Below are positions 22,606 through 34,322 of a stretch of 64,000 bases of DNA, one piece after another (positions within the stretch are counted from its first letter, which is position 1; every line of letters starts with the position of its first letter). The notes under the pieces were generated by a model. It did not search any database and had not been told where the DNA came from. It was given only the letters and a program-made list of their open reading frames with translations. A program made the position numbers and the translations under genes. Origin of the DNA: Glebionis coronaria (lineage: Eukaryota; Streptophyta; Magnoliopsida; Asterales; Asteraceae); the NCBI GenBank assembly GCA_025667525.1, contig CM046878.1, positions 96,363,237-96,427,236 on the forward strand. The letters run 5' to 3'.

Positions 22606-25600
22606 ATGGCTTCATGGAATATTAGGGGTTTGAATCGCGCCCCTAAACAAAATGAGGTTCGTCAGGTGGTTAATGAGAATAATCTTAGTGTATGTGCTGT
22701 TCTGGAGTCTCATGTGGATGTTTCTGTTGTTTATGATACTTGTCGAAAGGTGTGTAGTAGGTGGCAATGGACGTCTAATGGTGGTCTTTGTTCCAAAGGC
22801 ACTAGGATCATTCTTGGTTGGAATGATGATGTTGTTGATGTTATGGTGATGGCGCAAACTCCCTAAGTCGTTCATTGTCAAGTTAACACTAGAGCTGATT
22901 CTAAAACAATATTTTGTTCCTTTGTGTATGCGGCTAATTACTATGTTGTTAGGCGTGTTCTATGGTCTAATTTAGTGGCACATGCCACGTTTATGCGTGA
23001 TAAACCGTGGGTGTTTCTTGGGGATTTTAATATTGCACTCAATCTGGAGGATCATTCGTGTGGTGGCTATGAGCCGAATATTGCTATGTGTGAGTTTAAA
23101 GAATGTTTTCAACAGATGGAAGTAATGGATGTTAATGCTACGGGGTTACATTTCACATGGAATCAGAAGCCTATGGGTGGTGATGGTATTCTAAAAAAGA
23201 TAGATCGTGTTATGTGCAATATCGCATATATTGACGCATTCCCTAACTCCCTTGCTGTCTTCCAACCTTATAGGATTTCGGATCATTCTCCTTGTGTGCT
23301 TCGAATTCCTGCGGTTAGTAGACCTAAACCTAAACCTTTTAAGTTTTCAAACTTTTTGGTTTCTAAAGAAGGGTTTTGGGGCATTGTTGCGAATGGTTGG
23401 AATTTGTCTATTCAGGGATGTGCTATGTTTAGAGTTTTTAAGCGTCTTAAGGGTCTTAAATCTCCGTTTCGTAAGCTTCTCTATGAGCATGGCAATCTGC
23501 ATGAACGGGTTAAGCGTATTCGGTTGGATCTTGATGTGGCGCAGCAAGCTATTGATCGTGACCCTAATGATCCTGAACTGCGGGAGATTCATGCGCATTA
23601 TCTCCTTGCATTTAAGGAGGCTACACTTGATGAAGAACGATTCTTGCGACAAAAATCTAAGATTGACTGGCTTCATGAGGGTGATTCTAACACGGCCTAT
23701 TTTCATCGTGTTGTTAAAAGTAAGTGTGCTAGGAATCGCATTGACATGGTCATGGATGGTTCTAATGCTATTCATGAAGGTAATGATGTTCCAAATGCTT
23801 TTGTCACACAATATGAACAATTTCTGGGGTTGGAAGGTATGACTGTACCGCTTGATAGTCATAACTTGTTTACTAGTATTTTGGATGCTCAGAAAGCTAA
23901 AGCTATGATACGGGTTGTTCCGGATGATGAAATTATAGGGTCTATGTTCTCTATGGGTGATGATAAAGCCCCTGGTCCAGATGGTTTCACGGCTGCATTT
24001 TTTAAGAAGGCTTGGGATATTGTTGGTGGCGAAGTTATTTGTGCTATTCGGGAGTTTTTCGCTAATGGTAAATTACTTAAGGAAATTAACCATACTCTTA
24101 TTGCTTTGATTCTGAAAGTGTCTACTCTTGCAAAGATTACTGACTATCGTCTTATATCTTGCTGTAATGTGCTTTTTAAGTGCATTAGTAAGATTATTGC
24201 TAATCGTATCAAGGATGATCTTGGTGATTTAGTTAGTATTAATCAATCTGCTTTTGTTCCGGGTCGACGAATATCGGATAATATACTTCTAACTCAGGAG
24301 CTTATGCGTAACTATCATCGACGAAGTGGGCCGCCCAGGTGTTCTTTTAAGGTTGATATTCAGAAAGCATATGATACCGTTGATTGGGGTTTCCTTCGTT
24401 CTGTTCTGATTGGATTCGGGTTTCCTCATACTATGGTTAAATGGATTATGGTGTGTGTTATGTCTACATCGTATTCTATTTGTATTAATGGGAATATTCA
24501 TGGCTGGTTTCGTGGTAAAAGAGGGTTGCGTCAAGGGGATCCGTTGTCACCTTACTTATTCACTCTTGTCATGGAGGTGTTAACGCTTATTTTGAGGAAA
24601 CGTGTGCGTGATGCTGAGGAATTTTATTATCACTATCGGTGTGAGAAGAATTCTATTGTTAACCTTTGTTTTGCAGATGACTTATTCTTATTTACGCATG
24701 GTCATCTTCAGTCGGTACGTGTTATTATGGATTCTTTGGATGAGTTTAAGAATGTTTCTAGCCGTGTTCCTAGTATCCCTAAGAGTATTGTGTTCTTCTG
24801 CAATGTTTCTCCTACGGTGAAGACTAGTATTCTTAATCTGTTGCCATTTGCTGAAGGGCAGCTCCCCGTTCGATATTTGGGTGTACCACTTATATCTTCT
24901 CGACTTCTTTATAGGGACTGTAAAGTCCTTGTGGAAAAGTTGGAGAGCAGGGTTAATGATTGGCGGAATAAGTATCTTTCTTTGGCAGGTAGGTTACAAC
25001 TTATTCGCTCAGTTCTTTCTTCTATACATATTTACTAGGCTTCTGTCTTTATTCTTCCTGCGCGGATCATATCGGAATTGGATCAACTTATGCGTAGTTT
25101 TTTATGGTCCCAAGGACCTTTGAAACGGGGTAAAGCCAAGGTTGCTTGGGAGCTGGTTTGTTTGCCACAACGTGAGGGTGGCCTGGGGATTCGTAACCTG
25201 GTAGACTTTAATACTGCTCTTATGACTTCGCATATTTGGTGTATTATTACTGGGAAGAAGTCTCTATGGGTTCAATGGATTCATTCGTATAAACTTAGTG
25301 GGAGGAGCTTCTGGGATGTTCCGGCTATTGGTGACATGAGTTGGGGTTGGCGAAAATTACTTATGATTCGGCCGCGTGTACGGTCGTTTATTTGGCATAA
25401 GATTTCTAGCGGTTCTTCTACGTCTATGTGGTTTGATCGATGGGAGGAGATTTGTCCTCTCCGGAATGTTATTACTGTTTGCAATATTATTCGGTCGGGT
25501 TTTACTCTTGCTGATTCGGTTCGTGACCTTATTTCTAATGGCGCTTGGCAATGGCCTCCGGATTGGCCTGAACGTTATCCTTTGTTAGATTCTTTGCCTG

Positions 25601-26277
25601 TTCCGGCTCTCCAGGATGATCTTGAGGATGTTATTATGTGGCGTGATACTACGGGCGCCCTACACCCATTTTCCGTGGCTAGGGTTTGGGACTCTATTCG
25701 TACTCATTCAGAGGCTGTTGAGTGGTACCATGTTGTGTGGTTTGCGCATTGTATCCCTAGACATGCAGTTCATATGTGGCTTATGGTACAGGGTAAACTA
25801 AAGACTCAAGATAGATTGAGGCATTGGGATGTAGGCCTTAACGTGGATATTGCTACTTTGTGGTGTCCATTGTGTGGGGCGGTTACGGATTCCCATTCAC
25901 ACTTATTTTTTGAGTGTTCTTTCTCTTCGCATGTTTGGTGTAATGTTCGGGAGTTGGCTGATATGGGATCTGTACCTCCGAGATTTGCGGACATCTTTGC
26001 CTATTTATCCCCTATTTCGAAGGCTCGATCTGTGATTAGCATTATTGGCCGAATGGTCGTGGCTGCGACTTCTTATTTCTTATGGGCTGAACGGAATTCT
26101 CGTTTGTTCAGAGGGCAACGCAGGAATGTTGATCAAGTTGTGGTGTTGATTTGTGATACTATTCGACTAAAGCTTGTCACCTTCAGATTTAAGAAGGTTA
26201 GTGCCCGTTCCAAGTCCTTGTTGGATCGGTGGAGATTGCCTAGTATATGCGTTTCTCATGGTGGTGTTAGTGTATGA
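22606..26277 (+). pseudogene. LINE ORF2: endonuclease-reverse transcriptase, two stops
   Basis: The ATG lies one base after the ORF1 stop. One frame runs 1,223 codons to TGA, broken only by TAA (22,864-22,866, endonuclease region) and TAG (25,036-25,038). Domains: AP-type endonuclease (MASWNIRGLNRAPK at the start; GDFN at about residue 138; SDHSP), reverse transcriptase (APGPDGF about 453; SAFVPGRRISDN; KVDIQKAYDTVDW; RQGDPLSPYL about 640; FADD catalytic motif about 689; RYLGVPL) and the zinc-binding RT-associated domain near the C-terminus (PRHAVHMWLMVQGKL; CPLCGAVTDSHSHLFFEC about 1085). There is no RNase H. The enzyme would nick the target and prime cDNA synthesis there. Either stop abolishes full-length product. 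Confidence 0.95.
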
Positions 26278-26625
26278 GGGCCGTACTCTTTTTTCCTTCT
26301 TGGGGTTTTTCCCATTGGGTTTTTCTCGAGAAGGTTTTTTAAGGAGGCGGCCTCATGTGGATCCTTTGCTGCCGCTGGCGTGCTGTTGGAGTGGTGGGGT
26401 GTTTTCTTTGTTTCAAGACTTCATTCTGCTGGTGTTCATTTGTCCGATGATTAGTTTATGATGTAGTTTATGTCATTTGATATATGTAGTGTGTTTATGG
26501 CATGTCATAAGCACTAGTTTCCAAGCCTTTGCTTGAGGTTAATATGGTACTTCGGCCACATTCCTGTGTACTTAACATTATTTTTTGGTTAATATATTTA
26601 CCGGGGTAACCCATTAAAAAAAAAA

Positions 26626-26640
26626 AGAAGCGACAAAAGT
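26626..26640. repeat. Target-site duplication of LINE, right
   Basis: agaagcgacaaaagt, identical to 20,411-20,425. The A tail of the LINE lies directly before it. Confidence 0.85.
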
Positions 26641-27718
26641 GAGCGCTTCATTTAAAATTTTACTCTTGTGCATATAATAGTGTTTAGTATGAAAAGAATG
26701 ATAAAATAAAAACATTATTATCTTAAATCTTCATTTCTAATATAAAAGACCACAAAAGAGAAGTTCATTCAAATACTTAAAGCCTAAAGTATACTATTTT
26801 TATTCGGAATAATCATGTAAGTTCTGATTTCCTATTTCCCCATCGTTTCCGATAACTGCTATATCATCTTCGTCTACAAGATTCTCATCGGATTAATCAT
26901 AGTGTTTCCTACTTGTAGATACCAATGCATTACTTCTTGTATAATGCCTTGGCTCATTTACACCACTAACACTAGCTACGGTACCCCAAGTTAGTGCATT
27001 TCTTCTTGTATTTAACAAAAATTAGAAGATTAGGGCCGGCTGTACAACTTCATTAGCTAAAAAATTAAAAACTAGCCTTTATAAAAAAAGCGAGCGCTTT
27101 TCAGTCAACATGGAAACATTTTTTCTCGCTCTAGTAAAAAGCCTTGCTTCTTTCAAATCAAAGCGCTTTGCGGGTGCTTCCTTCGCTTCTTCCCTTAATC
27201 GCTTGCTTTTCTCCCTTTTCACTACACTTTCTAGGCTGCACCGTCTATCCTACAAATTGATATGGTTTCCGATTGGGTTATAAACCATTCAAAATTTCAG
27301 ATTATAAATATGATAATGTCAAGTATGATGGGGATCTTAGGTTATACAACCTCCACAAAACTAGAACTTGATGAAATCATGTATTGGCCAGGGATGCTGC
27401 ATTCTAACTCGCACAGACAAAATTAAAATTAAAAAAATACCAAGTTTACAGTAAGCATCCAGAAAGTACCAGAAGTGTATATAATGTAACATCTTTATTC
27501 ACTAGATATAAGTTATCAAAACAAAAACTATAAAGCTAAAAAAACCCTGAACAATGCATAAACTTATCAACGGAAACTAAAAGTTTTTACACTGAAACCA
27601 GTAACATACACCAGTCAAAAAAGGATCCTTAAGGATACAAAAAGTTATGGCACACAATATTACAACTAGAAGATTAATCCCTTTGTTTGCTGATAAAAGA
27701 CACGATAACTATAAAGCC
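26641..27718. other. Right part of the GCG-rich repeat and PMEI 3' flank
   Basis: 26,641-27,230 contains gagcgcttcattt, gcgagcgcttttcag and aaagcgctttgcgggtgcttcc, continuing the repeat broken by the LINE. 27,500-27,718 is the 3' flank of the first PMEI gene and is partly similar to the 3' flank of the second (33,350-33,584). No other gene seen. Confidence 0.5.
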
Positions 27719-28321
27719 TCAAGGATTATTTCTAACTTCTTTGTGCCTCACAGTGAATCCGTTTAGCAAAGCTAGTGCGTTGCTTGTTGCTTGTGAGACA
27801 GAATTCATCCTTTTATTTACAGCATCCTTCACTTTTCCATTCATTGACCTATCAGAGAATCCACCGGTACAAGTGTTTTGGTGTGTAAGAGCAGAACTGA
27901 CCCAAGTTTGGACATTGTTCATATGCCAAACAAAAGTCTGACCCTTAAACTGACCCATTTTCCCCAGCTCCTGAACTGACTGGGTTAGACTAACAACACA
28001 GCTGGTCATACTGTTTACACAGTCTTTCAGGGCTTGGTACTCTCGAGATTTTTTGTTTGAGGTTCCAGCCAGTTTGGAAATGTATGCAGCTGTTAACTTG
28101 GCGTTATTCAGGCTGACTGTTATGGCTGCTTTGGCTAGCTGCTGATCATTTCCTTTGATAGAAGCAGCAAAATTTGAGAGAGAGTTGACACAGAGAGCAG
28201 GGTGCAGGGTTGTTTTGCATGACGTTTTGACGAAATCTAGGTGTGTGGAATTGGTACCAGCACCAATGGTATACTGGACAGTAACCACGAGAACTAGCAA
28301 GTAAAATAGAAAGTTTTTCAT
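27719..28321 (-). CDS. Pectin methylesterase inhibitor family protein, copy 1
   Basis: A single-exon 200-aa protein. Residues 1-20 form a signal peptide (hydrophobic LFYLLVLVVTV) directing it to the cell wall. The mature part has the PMEI four-helix layout: C35 and C44 in the N-terminal hairpin (FVKTSCKTTLHPALCV), DCVNSM at 100-105 and C151 in NTCTGGF. These fit the four Cys forming two disulfides, with an extra Cys at 108. Family members inhibit pectin methylesterase or invertase in the apoplast; this sequence is closest in style to the 21-kDa-protein PMEI group, but the target cannot be told from sequence. A TATA box lies about 120 bp upstream and a CACGTG about 220 bp upstream. Length and Cys pattern are normal, so it is probably functional. 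Confidence 0.93.
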   Translation of the reverse strand: MKNFLFYLLVLVVTVQYTIGAGTNSTHLDFVKTSCKTTLHPALCVNSLSNFAASIKGNDQQLAKAAITVSLNNAKLTAAYISKLAGTSNKKSREYQALKDCVNSMTSCVVSLTQSVQELGKMGQFKGQTFVWHMNNVQTWVSSALTHQNTCTGGFSDRSMNGKVKDAVNKRMNSVSQATSNALALLNGFTVRHKEVRNNP

Positions 28322-28436
28322 GCCTCGTTGTAAGGAAGATTTCGGAAATTCAAAGGGTGTGTGACTGTGGGTTATGTATGAAGTGTTATAATTAGTGTTT
28401 TAAGTTTGGATGGAAAAATATCAGAGGGGTTGGGGA

Positions 28437-28445
28437 CTTTATATA
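28437..28445 (-). promoter_or_regulatory. TATA box of PMEI copy 1
   Basis: TATATAAAG on the minus strand, about 116 bp before the ATG at 28,321. It is embedded in a block (aggggttggggactttatatacc on the plus strand) conserved at PMEI copy 3 (35,905-35,923). Confidence 0.7.
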
Positions 28446-28541
28446 CCCGGCCAAGTAGTGAAATTACACCCATAGAAGCGTGCTGTTAAAGTAAAGTTAT
28501 TGAAAGACTACTACATGCATGTTAATAAATTATGAAGTCAT

Positions 28542-28547
28542 CACGTG
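28542..28547. promoter_or_regulatory. G-box CACGTG upstream of PMEI copy 1
   Basis: A perfect CACGTG in the block gtcatcacgtgttctttaaa. It is conserved at copy 3 (36,025-36,030), but the corresponding place near copy 2 reads gtcatgtgtt (about 34,412). It could bind bZIP or bHLH factors; function is inferred. Confidence 0.4.
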
Positions 28548-31302
28548 TTCTTTAAACCGTCTTTAACAAGCCATGAAATAATTGAATATCAATCTTTAAG
28601 AATATAAGCTATCCATGCAATTTTGAAAGGCTCTCATGAGCACACTTAGCCTGGCATAATGTCATATTCATTTACACTATCATAATATCTCAGATAATGC
28701 ATACAATTTTTTAACTCTTCTTACTTAACCCCAGTTTTATAAATTTTCACTATTTCAGGAGGTTACATATATACTCAATACATATGCTACTTATTTCTCC
28801 TCCAAATCTTTGCAAAAGGAAAGTGACAAGGTCTACCCGTCCCGTTTTATATATTCAATTTTACCAACTTATATAGAAAGTTTCTTCAATGCGACTGTTA
28901 TAGAGGCCCCTCTTGTCCTACTTAAACGATATTAATAATAAATTCAAGAGTAGACATAACATATAATCCTTGAGACAAATTTTCAGGACAGAAATCACCA
29001 GGAAGTGAGGGGAGTGTGAATACTGGTCAAAGGTCCAAATACTAATTGGGATTGGTAACATAAACAATTAATATATGTTAGTTAGACAGCTGGTTCATGA
29101 GCAACTGTGAGAAGTACAGAATAAGCAATGGACATACTAGAATGATCGGAGGTGGGTGGTGTCGGATGCTAACTAGCAACGCAAGCGGTATCTAACATTT
29201 AGAGGGATAAAAGCAAGCACGCGGATTATTGACTTTGTTAGATGAATTCTCTTTACAAGTGGCCGATATAATAACATCCCAAATCGACACTTAAAATTAA
29301 CTCAAAAATCCTAAGGTCTTTTTTAATTCCTAAGTCAACCAACTGTGATTTAGATTACAGTGAAGGGAGTTATTAGCGTAGATTATGCATGCAGGGAGGG
29401 TAAGTTAACTTTTATTTCTCTAAATATTTTACAACAAGTATATCACATTGGCTGCAATGAGTTGTGTGATTATTTCAGTTGTGTGCTCATCTTTAATATC
29501 CGTGTCTACTTGCTAGTTTGACTTTATGATACTTATTAAGAGTTAAACTGTTTGTACTGAGAAATTCTTCGAAGAATTTTGGATGTTGGTACAGATTCTT
29601 ACATATTCTAATGGGAACGGGTCAATTTATCAGTTACGGATCAAATAGAAAAAGAAAATGAAGGGATCAAAATGGGTCGAACGTGTGGAAAATTAGCTAA
29701 AGATATTCATATGTTTACGAAGGCTTTTTCTATTCCAAACAAGGTTACATTATCATCTTAGTAAGATTATTTATCAGTCGTATTAAGTAGAATCCAATTT
29801 ACTTAACAAAATGGACAGAAATTGTGAAAGTGCGGAATCAATTGTGACCAGTAACACACTCGTTTCGCCACTTCTGCTTAAACCGCACTATAGATTATAG
29901 GCTGAGTTGCCAAATGCTGACTCCTTGATTCTAAACATATCTCTGAATTCTTGTTTTCAAAGTAATCCTACTTGGTTCATCAACAGGGTGGAGTTCCAAG
30001 TTTCAGCAAGGAAAGAACCTTTCTACTCAACCGTTTCCCCTATATAAAAATACGAGAAAATGTGAAAGAAGCTACAATGCGGGTCTAGTCATACAATAAG
30101 CCATAGTAATCCTAGATTTGCATTGGCAAGCATTGGTCGGCCTGTATAAAATTTTAATACTAAAGCAAAGGGGAGACAACCATTGACATTACTTGAAATT
30201 AATAATCCATGTTGGAGGTATGTATTTTATATTCGAAGTCCACGCCTCATTTCTTTCTAAAATTAATATAAATTTTATAATATCTTGTTTTTCCTACGAA
30301 CGTAACGGTAACTTTATATAACAGCATTGGGTGTCAATTAGATGCTTTCAGTAAATTCAAATCTTATGAATGCAGCTTATCTACTGAGGGATTAAAGCTT
30401 AACTACTGAGGGATTATGACCACTGATTAACATGTAATCAATCTCCATAGCGTATACTAATTTTATAGAAGCCAAATGTAAAACTATTGCATGGTAATAC
30501 AAGCAGAGTGAACATTTAAAGATGCTGATATATACAAGTAATAAGATTAGATAAAGTAAACTGAGACCATACATGCGGACGCATTTTTTACAGCTTAAAT
30601 AACTCACCTTTGCATATCCTTTATTCAACTGAAGGAGCTATGTGGCACTGGCACCTACATGATGATATTAGTATGCCAAAGTGATCAATCTTATGTGCTA
30701 AGGGAGTTACTGAATCCAGAAGACGGTTTAAACCTTTGGTATTATACTATTATAACATTAGAACCCAAGTTGAAACGTCAATGCATCAGGGGAGGCACAC
30801 ATACAAAAAAGTATGACATGCAACGCGACGTTAACTGGAACATAGGATGGCCAAAACTTCCATATGCAAAAACATTAAAGAAGCCAGTAAACTATGAGAT
30901 AGCACTCGCAAAGGTATGAGATATATACAATGCGACATTAACCGGAACATATGATGGCCAAAACTTCTATATGCGAAAACATTACCCCGACAAATATTTA
31001 TTTGGTAGTCAAAATGTGAACTTCAAATAAAATAAATATGAGTCTGACAGTGAAGATACAGTGTGGCGGGGTGGGGAAGATCGGGATGACTTGTCATGTA
31101 TATACAAGTTATTATTGCAGAAAATAAAAGTAAATCACAACATTTTCAGTTTAGTTTTAAGTTTGGCAAATTTGATTATTAAACTTTAGGAGAGTTCTCA
31201 TTCAGTGATTTTGAATTGTACACTAATCATAATCTTATCATACAAGGGTCCATATGACCAACGGGTGCACAAATAAGAATTCAGCGTTTAGTGACCTTGT
31301 TG
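28548..31302. other. Duplicated PMEI upstream region and unassigned DNA
   Basis: 28,980-29,330 is the upstream-type block shared with 36,460-36,780 and 3,170-3,480. 30,815-30,875 and 30,925-30,985 form a partial tandem duplicate (gacgttaactggaacatagg and gacattaaccggaacatatg, each followed by atggccaaaacttc). No gene could be supported. Confidence 0.5.
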
Positions 31303-31310
31303 GTAATCGC

Positions 31311-31709
31311 TAGAGGTGCCAATTGTTGCCCATTTTGCTAATTATGGGCAACTTTTAACCCTTTTAAAAAAAGTAGGGGGCATTTTTTGCCCATCCAGTT
31401 ATTATGGATGGACTCAATGGACACATGTAAGATATTAGATGGGCTCAATGGGCGTATGTAAAAATTGGACACTCGATAAATCTTTATATTTAATGTTTTT
31501 TTCTAAACTTTTAAACAAGTATTATTTTTATTTTTATTTTACGTTTTTATTTGTTTTTTTCCGTTATAGCATGCGCCTGTTTAGCCAGCCCATTTGACCC
31601 ACGCCCGTTTAGCCCACCCGCCCGTTTAGCCCGCTGCCCATTTAACCCATCGCGCGTTTGGCCCCCCACTTTTTGCCCGCCCGCCCGCCCGCCCATTTTG
31701 CCACCTCTA
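31311..31709. mobile_element. hAT-type MITE, 399 bp
   Basis: The element starts TAGAGGTGCCAA and ends TTGCCACCTCTA, so the terminal inverted repeats are TAGAGGTG(C/G)CAA. It is flanked by a perfect 8-bp duplication GTAATCGC (31,303-31,310 and 31,710-31,717), the hAT signature. The interior has gcccgcccg repeats and no ORF. Confidence 0.92.
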
Positions 31710-31717
31710 GTAATCGC

Positions 31718-33584
31718 AGTCCTTAATTGAACTTACAAGGATAGCTGGGTGAGCTTCACATCTATTTTCTCGAAAGAAACTAGGTAAAAGACAAAATAAA
31801 CGTTAAAAAGAAATATCAAAGGAAATTTCAATTAGACAGAAACAGGAGCACATGAGCTGCTCAAAATAATAACATTACCAACATACTTAAAGACTCATAA
31901 ATTAATTATTACACCTTTGCACGAGCACGAGATCCAAGTTTAGTACTTGTGGGCTTGTGGCATATATATTGGATCCGAATTCCATTATTGCTGTAAATTT
32001 AACAAAGAATTTCAGTTCATTTTGCATTAGAAAATGATTTTTTCAACGAAGATCTTAAAATGAGGTTTAAAATCAGAAGGAATTTATTCATTTAATAAGC
32101 ATAAGGTTTGAAATCAAAAGAATTTAAATAGGGCGTGGTCGGTGGGAGCATTCTCCCACGTTCCCCCGCACCCATGAACTTTGCTAAAATATTTACAGTA
32201 TTCTCAGATTCCATAAACTATGGTAAAATGAATTCCCCATAGTTAGTGTAACAAAACTCTGTCCATGGTAACTCTTTATAAGGCTAAAGAGAAAATTTGT
32301 GCCTAATGTTGCAATTATCTACTTTACAATATAACACCTTAAAATTACTTTATGCAAACCCAACATGTCCACACACTACATTCTACGCCAAAAACCTTTT
32401 TAGTATCCTGGATATATGAGAATCGTTAGAAGATCACTCCTGTTAATCAGTCAACGAGGCTCTAACTTATAACCAATATATGATGCCGACATGCAGAGAT
32501 TAATTAACATTGAGAAAGTAGGATACGACTAAAACTGAAGATGCATAGTACATAGTAGCTAGCCACTTTCTACTTGCGCGGAGTCATATATAATATATGA
32601 ACATGTGATGGGTCGAGTTTGATTCGTTGCATTGAGCAGATGTACGAGGCTGGGCACCCAAGTGCGCGCCTCAGTGGGGGCCTCAGTGCTGTGATGGACG
32701 TATGTCATTCCATTTTGACCAAACTACGCATATTCATGAGTCATTATTCATTTATTTTCTTTCTTACTATACTCTTTGTCTCTGTCTGTTTGATCCCTAC
32801 CAGGTTGATCTATACATCGTCATCGATGATTACCTAAAAATCTTACTTACTTTTAAGGATACATATTCTTAAGTCACTATCAATTCTAGACCTGATCAAG
32901 ATTGATATGGTTTCTGATCAAATATATCACAGACGTAACGAGGTTAAAGTGTAAATACGTTAACGTTTGTTAGCCTTAAAATGTGAGCGACATGGAATTA
33001 CATCTAGATATAATAGCCACATACACAAGGACTAATAATGACGTACATTCATGTATAAATTAGATGCGTATGGGCACATCTCTTCTGTCTTCTCTCTTTC
33101 TCTCACTAAACATGGCTAACTATTTATTTTGGCCTCCCAACCTTGACATTTTAGGGCTAACAATGTTGATTATCATGTGGAGTGTAGATTTCAAAACTTG
33201 CACAGAACTGAATGTAGCTTCAAGCACACAAGATGTGAGATCACATCACAAATATAATTAATGACTGCATGTAACGTTACAAAAGGTATTCTACAATAAC
33301 AAAGAAATGATAGAAGTTATCTTTAAACGGTGCCATTTTTATTACATTAGGTATAACTTATAAGTATGAAAGCATAAACCGTAAGGCCAGCAAAACCTGA
33401 ACAAGGCATACCCTTAGCCACGGAAACTAAAAGTCTTACAGAAAAACCAGCAACATAAGACTGGTAAAAAATAATCCTTACGGATAAAAAAACTTATGGC
33501 ACACTACAGTACTACTAGAAGGCGAATCCATTTGCAGTTAATTTGCTGTATGAGGTACATGTAAAATACGATAGCTATGAAGCT
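31718..33584. other. PMEI-downstream-type block and unassigned DNA
   Basis: 31,850-32,170 corresponds to 35,360-35,615 and, more weakly, 19,940-20,150. The ORF at 33,064-33,261 has no recognisable domain. 33,300-33,584 is the 3' flank of PMEI copy 2. Confidence 0.45.
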
Positions 33585-34190
33585 TCAAGGCTTATGTGTT
33601 TCCTTATGTCTCGTTGCGAACCCATTTACCAAAGCAAGTGCATTGCTCGTGATTTGTGAAACGGGAGTCATCTTCTTATTAAGAGCATCCTTCACTGGCC
33701 CATTCAGAGAACTATCAGAGAATCCTCCAGTACAAGTGTTTTGGTTTGTAAGGGCAGAACTGACCCACGTTTGGACATTGCTCATGTGCCACACAAAATT
33801 TTGTCCCTTAAACTGTGCCATCTTTCCAAGCTCCTGAAGCGATTTAGTTAGACTTGCAACACAGCTGTTCATGCTGTTGACACAGTCCTTCAAGGCTTGG
33901 TACTCCCCTGGCTTTAAACTTGCGGTTCCAGCCAGTTTGGAAACATGTGCAGCCGCTGATTTGGCTTTATTCAAGCTGACCACTATGGCCGATTTGGCAA
34001 GCTGCTGATCATTTCCTTGGATAGAACCAGCATAACTTGAGAGACAGTTGACACACAGAGCAGGGTGCAGGGTGGTTTTGCATGAGGTTTTCACGAAGTC
34101 TAGGGCGTTCAGGGTTGGGTTGGTGCCAGCAGCTGTGGTATAATGGACGGTCATCAGAAGAACTAGCAAGCAAAACAGAAGTTTATCCAT
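33585..34190 (-). CDS. Pectin methylesterase inhibitor family protein, copy 2
   Basis: A single-exon 201-aa protein, clearly paralogous to the gene at 27,719-28,321. It shares blocks such as FVKTSCKTTLHPALCVN, GNDQQLAK, EYQALKDCVNSM and NVQTWVSSALT. A signal peptide covers about residues 1-20. The PMEI Cys are C37, C46, C103 and C153, with extra Cys at 49 and 110. It probably acts in the cell wall on pectin methylesterase or invertase; which one is unknown. A TATA box lies about 124 bp upstream. The two proteins differ at many positions over their length, so the duplication is not very recent. The copy is intact and likely functional. Confidence 0.93.
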   Translation of the reverse strand: MDKLLFCLLVLLMTVHYTTAAGTNPTLNALDFVKTSCKTTLHPALCVNCLSSYAGSIQGNDQQLAKSAIVVSLNKAKSAAAHVSKLAGTASLKPGEYQALKDCVNSMNSCVASLTKSLQELGKMAQFKGQNFVWHMSNVQTWVSSALTNQNTCTGGFSDSSLNGPVKDALNKKMTPVSQITSNALALVNGFATRHKETHKP

Positions 34191-34313
34191 GCCTAAGATA
34201 TAAAGGGATTATAGTATATATAAGACTGCAAGGGTTTGCAGGTTATATTTATAGATTACTAGATATGAAGAGAAGAAGTGGTTTGGATGAAGAAAATGGG
34301 AGGAGATGACAGG

Positions 34314-34322
34314 CTTTATATA
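34314..34322 (-). promoter_or_regulatory. TATA box of PMEI copy 2
   Basis: TATATAAAG on the minus strand, about 124 bp before the ATG at 34,190. The flanks (aggctttatatacttag on the plus strand) differ from those of copies 1 and 3. Confidence 0.65.

Larger units (their letters stand above)
20426..26625 (+). mobile_element. L1-type LINE, full length but inactive
   Basis: A 6.2-kb non-LTR retrotransposon bordered by a 15-bp target duplication. It has a 5' untranslated region, an ORF1 with a retroviral-type zinc knuckle, an ORF2 with endonuclease, reverse transcriptase and a C-terminal zinc-binding RT-associated domain, a 3' untranslated region (26,278-26,614) and an A tail (about 26,615-26,625). 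Oddly, a 37-nt A run (20,429-20,465) also lies at the 5' edge just inside the left target duplication. Both ORFs contain stops or frameshifts. The element sits within a GCG-rich repeat that resumes on its right side (gagcgcttcattt). Confidence 0.9.

Noticed and set aside
24289..25551. Minus-strand frames inside the LINE
   Set aside because: Shadows of the reverse-transcriptase gene on the opposite strand.
30392..30919. Short open frames between PMEI genes
   Set aside because: No domain, and part of the region is a local direct duplication. No splice or promoter support.
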